Shown here piece after piece: positions 5,835-8,957 of a stretch of 8,957 nt of DNA (position 1 is its first letter; every line of letters starts with the position of its first letter). The notes beneath the pieces are model-generated. The model was given only the letters and a program-made list of their open reading frames with translations. It was not told the DNA's origin and ran no database searches. The position numbers were made by a program, and so were the translations under genes. Source of the DNA: JBFKOL01 sp041628815 (lineage in GTDB: Bacteria > Bacteroidota > Bacteroidia > Chitinophagales > Saprospiraceae); NCBI GenBank assembly GCA_041628815.1, contig JBFKOL010000165.1:1-8957 (forward strand), in the 5' to 3' direction.

Positions 5835-7524
5835 ATTTAAATATGCCCTTTAGCAGGAGACTTGTAATAGCATAGGTGGGCTTTACCCCTTCCAACCCCA
5901 GGCTTCCAGATGCCAGGGTGCTCCCGGTTTTTAGTGGATTGTCTGATGCATAATAGGCGTATCGCAGTTTAACATTTGGCGAAATACTCTTCCGAATTTT
6001 GGAAGCAGCCTGGATGGCTTTTTGATAATGGGCACCTTCCATTTCAAGGCCAATGGCCCGCCATGAGGATTTCAGGAAATAGCGCAATATGTCTTCATTC
6101 TGCAACGAAGTGCCCAGCACCGTTATCATGGGGCCCTCGTAAACGTTTAATCCGGAGCCCTGAAAATCCCTGGCTCGTACCTGATTTCTGAAAGGATAGT
6201 TATCGGCAGTTCCTTCAAAAACATGTGCCGTAGGTATCATTATATCGCCCTTGTCCCCGCACAGGATACCCGCCTTTCCCATGATGTTGATGGATGACAC
6301 CTGGACAGAAAGTTTCTTGCCATTTTCTTCATAGGGTTTCAACAACTCATCCATGGTCTCGTAAGCTTGCTCTCCAAAAGCATAATCCATGACAAACAAT
6401 ACCGGCATGGAATTGCCATCAAAGCCAGGATCAAGATCCCACTCTGTGAACAAATCATCAAGGGGTATCTTGGCACAATCAAAAATTTGAACAGGAATAT
6501 TGGTGCCACTTTGATCTTCAATCTCATACATACCATTGCGCAAGGCATATGAACTTACTTTGTCGCGCAAATGGTCGTTTGAAGGCCTGCTCAACTCAGA
6601 GGCGATTTCATTGATCGATTTCTGTTGGAAGTCCTTCTTAAGCGCTTTTCTCGCAAATAACAGGTTCATAACACTGTGCATATTGGCACTAATGATATGT
6701 AAAGGCCTTTCATAAAGTTCTTTCGAGATTAAGAACGATTTTACACCGTTGGCCCATTGCTCTCCGTATACATGGTGACCCAGCTTTTCTCGCAAAGCTG
6801 CCGAAAAGCTTATTTCGCGATCTTGTTTATCAAGCCTCTCCTCATTGCTGAGTTTGCCGAGGTGGTAAACAATGGTGAACAAATCATTGATCTTTGAAGT
6901 ATTGCCAAACTCTTTGCAGGCATGGGCTGTCTCGGCGAAAGTTCTCCCCAAAAGAATACTCAGGTAGGTCGTAGCTATTTCTTCGTTGAACTCTTCTTCG
7001 TCCTTTTTACGCTCCATGATTTTTTCGAGCATCGACCACGCCCTATTGTACTCCTTCCTGTTGTTCAAGCTATTGCGTCCTATTTTCTCTGCTTCATTGT
7101 ACATGAAAGTCAGGTGAGTAAGTATATCGTAAACATCTGACCTTCCACGAGTCATCTCAATGTACATCTGCTCGTCATCAATGCGATAGCAATTTCTTCT
7201 CCTTTTACTTGGCACAATTGCCGGGAAGCCCGCAGCCTCCAGCCCTTCCCTACTGATGAGTTTTATATAGCGGCACTGTTCAATATCCCTTGGCAATCGT
7301 TGGAATACATATAGCAGACCTTCGAGTTCGACCTTTTCGGGGTCCGCCATCGAACCATATATCTGAGGGTTGAGAAGAAGGAGTGCTTCCCGCATCGACT
7401 CACCAGATCTACCTACTGGCTTATAGCTTCCCCTCATGAGCAAATGTCTCATTTCAATGTAAAGGCGCTCTATGGCTGCCCTGGACACATGAGCTCGTGA
7501 ACGCTTTTCCGTTTCGGAATGCAT
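5824..7524 (-). CDS. Conserved Bacteroidota protein of unknown function with a nucleoside-phosphorylase-like C-terminal domain
   Basis: The product is 566 residues from the ATG at 7524; the frame extends two codons further to a TTG at 7530, a weaker start. No signal peptide or membrane segment is seen, so it should be cytosolic. The N-terminal half is mostly helical and charged, with motifs such as SRAAIERLYIEMRHLLMRG, PEKVELEGLLYVFQRLP and PSKRRRNCYRIDDEQMYIE that I recognise from a widespread family of about 570 residues in Bacteroidota; I believe it is catalogued as DUF6909, but this is from memory. The C-terminal part, about 370-560, resembles the PNP/UDP phosphorylase/AMP nucleosidase fold: a Gly-rich strand-turn GKAGILCGDKGDIMIP (416-431), GLEMEGAHY (492-500), matching the 'MEGAA' ribose-binding segment, and YYASDNP (524-530), matching the purine-site Asp region. 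A role in nucleoside or nucleotide cleavage is inferred only; residues for phosphate binding were not identified. The gene is transcribed alone and converges on the serine hydrolase. Confidence 0.85.
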   Translation of the reverse strand: MHSETEKRSRAHVSRAAIERLYIEMRHLLMRGSYKPVGRSGESMREALLLLNPQIYGSMADPEKVELEGLLYVFQRLPRDIEQCRYIKLISREGLEAAGFPAIVPSKRRRNCYRIDDEQMYIEMTRGRSDVYDILTHLTFMYNEAEKIGRNSLNNRKEYNRAWSMLEKIMERKKDEEEFNEEIATTYLSILLGRTFAETAHACKEFGNTSKINDLFTIVYHLGKLSNEERLDKQDREISFSAALREKLGHHVYGEQWANGVKSFLISKELYERPLHIISANMHSVMNLLFARKALKKDFQQKSINEIASELSRPSNDHLRDKVSSYALRNGMYEIEDQSGTNIPVQIFDCAKIPLDDLFTEWDLDPGFDGNSMPVLFVMDYAFGEQAYETMDELLKPYEENGKKLSVQVSSINIMGKAGILCGDKGDIMIPTAHVFEGTADNYPFRNQVRARDFQGSGLNVYEGPMITVLGTSLQNEDILRYFLKSSWRAIGLEMEGAHYQKAIQAASKIRKSISPNVKLRYAYYASDNPLKTGSTLASGSLGLEGVKPTYAITSLLLKGIFKSSR

Positions 7525-7652
7525 AGTCAATGGGATTGCTTGGTTATTACTGCAAATTTCTGTCCAAATTGATCCGCATGGGGGATCTTTCGAGCATCCT
7601 TCTGGTGCGCTTGGCCCGAAAATCGTGAAGTCATTTTGACCGTGCGTTGAAA

Positions 7653-7685
7653 AACTTGCCGACAGTTTTAAACTGTCGGCGAGTT
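7653..7685 (-). terminator. Strong promoter-proximal hairpin with U-run (possible attenuator or 5' stabiliser)
   Basis: Arms AACTTGCCGACAGT (7653-7666) and ACTGTCGGCGAGTT (7672-7685) pair over 14 bp with a single T-G wobble around a 5-nt loop. Read on the minus strand, the stem runs into five Ts (7654-7650), the layout of an intrinsic terminator; on the plus strand no T-run follows. No minus-strand gene lies upstream that would need terminating. The predicted minus-strand start site is near 7692-7695, so this hairpin would sit at the extreme 5' end of the mRNA for the 566-residue protein. It could abort transcription early or protect the mRNA end from decay. Confidence 0.6.
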
Positions 7686-7697
7686 AAACAGCAAGGA

Positions 7698-7727
7698 CAA
7701 ATTTAAGTTCCGTCGCCACCCGGCAAA
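7698..7727 (-). promoter_or_regulatory. Strong Bacteroidota promoter match for the minus-strand 566-residue gene
   Basis: On the minus strand, TTTG (7727-7724) is followed after 18 nt by TAAATTTG (7705-7698). Both elements match the Bacteroidota housekeeping consensus (-33 TTTG, -7 TAnnTTTG) exactly and with normal spacing. Transcription would begin near 7692-7695, giving a leader of about 170 nt before the ATG at 7524, with the hairpin at 7653-7685 at its start. Confidence 0.55.
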
Positions 7728-7747
7728 CCGACCATCTGTTCGATACT

Positions 7748-7780
7748 GACCTATTCTGTCCATAATTGTGACAGGTGGTC
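7748..7780. promoter_or_regulatory. Imperfect dyad, possible operator
   Basis: Outer half-sites GACC (7748-7751) and GGTC (7777-7780) enclose inner half-sites CTGTC (7756-7760) and GACAG (7770-7774) around a 9-nt AT-rich centre. The spacers between inner and outer arms differ (4 and 2 nt). The centre lies about 70 bp upstream of the predicted minus-strand start site and about 215 bp before the dehydrogenase, so a dimeric regulator could act in either direction. Arms are short and chance is a real alternative. Confidence 0.25.
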
Positions 7781-7979
7781 CTAAAAAGTCGGAAAATTTT
7801 GGATCCGGTATTTAGTAGGTGGTAATTTGACTTTTCTGAATAATACACAGCTTGGCTCATTTCGATGATTTGATGCCAACTTTTTTATTCGACATGTAGA
7901 TTTTCAATCGCTCATATGGTACGGTAAGTAATCATTCAGAGCTGAAGAGATTTGATTAATTTCACTGGCAACATAAGCA

Positions 7980-8744
7980 ATGAAATTGATAGCTGGTAGA
8001 TTCGATGGACAAAGCGTGTTGGTAGCTGGTGGAGCCAGGGGAATTGGCAGAGCCATTGCATGGCGGATAGCGGAAGAAGGAGGAATGGTTTGTGTGATCG
8101 ATATAAGGGTCCAAGATTTGGATAACTTAAAAAGTCAAGGTATACAATCAGGATTGTCAATTGACACCACGGTCTGTGACCTGTCTGTGGAAAGTGCTGT
8201 GATAACAGCCATTGAAGAGGTCCTCGGACGACAAGGACGGTTGGATGTTGTCGTGAATTGTGTAGGCATAGTGGGAGCAACGGGGATCAATATCGACTCG
8301 TACGATACGAGTATCTTTCAACGAGTCTTAGAAGTCAATCTCACAGCCGCATTCTTACTTACCAAGTATGCCATACCACCAATGCTAAAAAGAAGCTACG
8401 GCAGGATCCTTCACATCACTTCCATTGGTGGCAAAGAAGGAAATCCCGGGATGGTAGGTTATGCCGCCAGCAAGTCAGGGATGATTGGTCTGGTGAAAGC
8501 GGTGGGTAAGGAATATGCGGGTACAGGGATAACAGTGAATGGATTGGCCCCTGCGGTAATTGCCACCGAATTCAATGAAACTACTGCTAAGGAGACCATC
8601 GATTACATGACATCGAAGATCCCAATGGGTAGAATGGGCACTACGGACGAGGTGGCTTCTATCGCATGTTGGATTGTATCGGAAGAGGCTAGTTTTAATA
8701 CGGGATTTGTATTCGACTTGAGTGGAGGGCGCGCAACTTATTGA
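7980..8744 (+). CDS. Classical short-chain dehydrogenase/reductase, probably sugar or sugar-acid dehydrogenase
   Basis: The product is 254 residues, the usual length for a classical SDR. The cofactor motif is AGGARGIG (16-23), a variant of TGxxxGIG with Ala in place of the leading Thr. Asp41 at the end of the second strand (VIDIR) points to NAD(H) rather than NADP(H). NCVG (93-96) stands for NNAG, and the catalytic set is Asn120, Ser148 (TSIGG), Tyr161 and Lys165 (YAASK). The C-end FDLSGGRATY is a full substrate-loop ending, as in FabG-like sugar dehydrogenases. An IlvD/Edd dehydratase starts 44 bp downstream on the same strand, so the most likely role is oxidation of an aldose to its lactone, or of a keto-deoxy sugar acid, in a non-phosphorylative sugar pathway. 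Without that neighbour a 3-oxoacyl-ACP reductase would also fit, but it is less likely here. The substrate cannot be named. Confidence 0.9.
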   Translation: MKLIAGRFDGQSVLVAGGARGIGRAIAWRIAEEGGMVCVIDIRVQDLDNLKSQGIQSGLSIDTTVCDLSVESAVITAIEEVLGRQGRLDVVVNCVGIVGATGINIDSYDTSIFQRVLEVNLTAAFLLTKYAIPPMLKRSYGRILHITSIGGKEGNPGMVGYAASKSGMIGLVKAVGKEYAGTGITVNGLAPAVIATEFNETTAKETIDYMTSKIPMGRMGTTDEVASIACWIVSEEASFNTGFVFDLSGGRATY

Positions 8745-8788
8745 ATGGCATCAGACGGACTTTTTTATGAGGTTTTAATTTTAATACT

Positions 8789-8957
8789 ATGAAGAAATTG
8801 CGCAGTCAGCAATGGTTTGGAAAAAAAGGTAAGGACGGTTTTATTTACCGAGCATGGATGAAAAACCAAGGTCTGCCGCACGATCTTTTTGAAGGAAAGC
8901 CGGTCATTGGCATATGCAATACGTGGAGCGAACTTACCCCGTGTAATGCTCATTTCA
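8789..8957 (+). CDS. IlvD/Edd-family dehydratase, L-arabinonate-dehydratase-like (5' end only)
   Basis: An open frame starts at ATG 8789 and runs off the right edge, giving 56 codons. The residues LRSQQWFGKKGKDGFIYRAW then MKNQGLPHDLFEGKPVIGI and CNTWSELTPCNAHF match the N-terminus of sugar-acid dehydratases of the IlvD/Edd family, close in my recollection to L-arabinonate dehydratases. These [2Fe-2S] enzymes remove water from an aldonate to give a 2-keto-3-deoxy acid. Cys52 in TPCN is the position of the first cluster ligand; the other ligands lie beyond the window. 'WFG...GF' and 'ICNTWSE' separate it from the branched-chain amino-acid enzyme, which lacks this N-end. It is 44 bp after the dehydrogenase gene and likely in the same operon. 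Confidence 0.88.
   Translation, partial: MKKLRSQQWFGKKGKDGFIYRAWMKNQGLPHDLFEGKPVIGICNTWSELTPCNAHF

Larger units (their letters stand above)
7525..7979. other. 455-bp divergent intergenic region with regulatory structure
   Basis: The region separates the minus-strand gene from the plus-strand dehydrogenase. From left to right it holds an unstructured leader (7525-7649), a strong hairpin (7653-7685), a minus-strand promoter match (7698-7727), an imperfect dyad (7748-7780), and an AT-rich stretch (7781-7979) that should contain the plus-strand promoter of the sugar operon. I could not find an exact TAnnTTTG element with correct spacing for that plus-strand promoter. No RNA gene or convincing small protein was found. 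Confidence 0.6.

Noticed and set aside
7684..7860. Minus-strand frame of 58 codons (begins MSQAVYYSEK) ending at the base of the strong hairpin
   Set aside because: Its stop next to a terminator-like hairpin is attractive, but a much better promoter (7727-7698) lies inside it, its composition is rich in Arg, Ser and Cys without any recognisable pattern, and no promoter was found upstream of it.
7936..8280. Minus-strand frame of 114 codons overlapping the dehydrogenase
   Set aside because: It is antisense to a clear SDR gene and its translation has the Leu/Pro/His-rich look of a reverse frame.
8765..8953. Minus-strand frame of 62 codons at the right edge
   Set aside because: It is antisense to the IlvD/Edd dehydratase, whose conserved N-terminus is clear on the plus strand.
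1..8957. Mobile element, CRISPR array, tRNA or toxin-antitoxin or defence system
   Set aside because: No transposase or integrase motifs, no regularly spaced repeats, no cloverleaf-like sequence, and all large frames are accounted for by metabolic, signalling or envelope proteins.

Overview
The window looks like chromosomal DNA from a member of the Bacteroidota, probably a Cytophagia-like lineage. This rests on four signs. The two-component pair is a 4-TM LytS/YehU-type histidine kinase with a LytTR regulator. The large minus-strand gene belongs to a conserved Bacteroidota family of unknown function. Starts sit in A-rich sequence without clear Shine-Dalgarno motifs. Three intergenic sites match the Bacteroidota sigma-A -7 element TAnnTTTG, two of them with a well-spaced -33 TTG/TTTG. 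I see no tRNA, rRNA, CRISPR array, insertion sequence or phage gene.

Layout. 1-148 (minus) holds the 5' end of a small secreted protein, probably NTF2-like, that runs off the left edge. 282-4157 (plus) is a run of envelope and signalling genes: a stand-alone TonB C-terminal-domain protein, the histidine kinase and LytTR regulator separated by 2 bp, a small predicted outer-membrane beta-barrel, and an EI24/CysZ-like membrane protein 9 bp after it. 4349-5803 (plus) is a membrane-anchored serine hydrolase of the beta-lactamase/NylB class. It converges, with a 20-bp gap, on a 566-residue minus-strand protein (5824-7524) whose C-terminal half resembles a purine nucleoside phosphorylase/AMP nucleosidase fold.

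The 455-bp divergent region 7525-7979 is the richest non-coding part. It has a strong minus-strand promoter match, a perfect-looking hairpin with a U-run only a few bases into the predicted transcript, and an imperfect dyad just upstream. On its other side a plus-strand catabolic operon begins: an NAD-type short-chain dehydrogenase (7980-8744), then the 5' end of an IlvD/Edd-family sugar-acid dehydratase (8789 to the edge). Together these suggest oxidation of a sugar to its aldonate followed by dehydration (non-phosphorylative sugar catabolism).

No defence system or other clearly new multi-gene system is visible. The points most worth a second look are the promoter-proximal hairpin in the leader of the 566-residue gene, that protein itself, and the TonB-domain/kinase/regulator/barrel neighbourhood. 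Two partial genes at the window edges are annotated although they lack a stop or a full frame inside the window.
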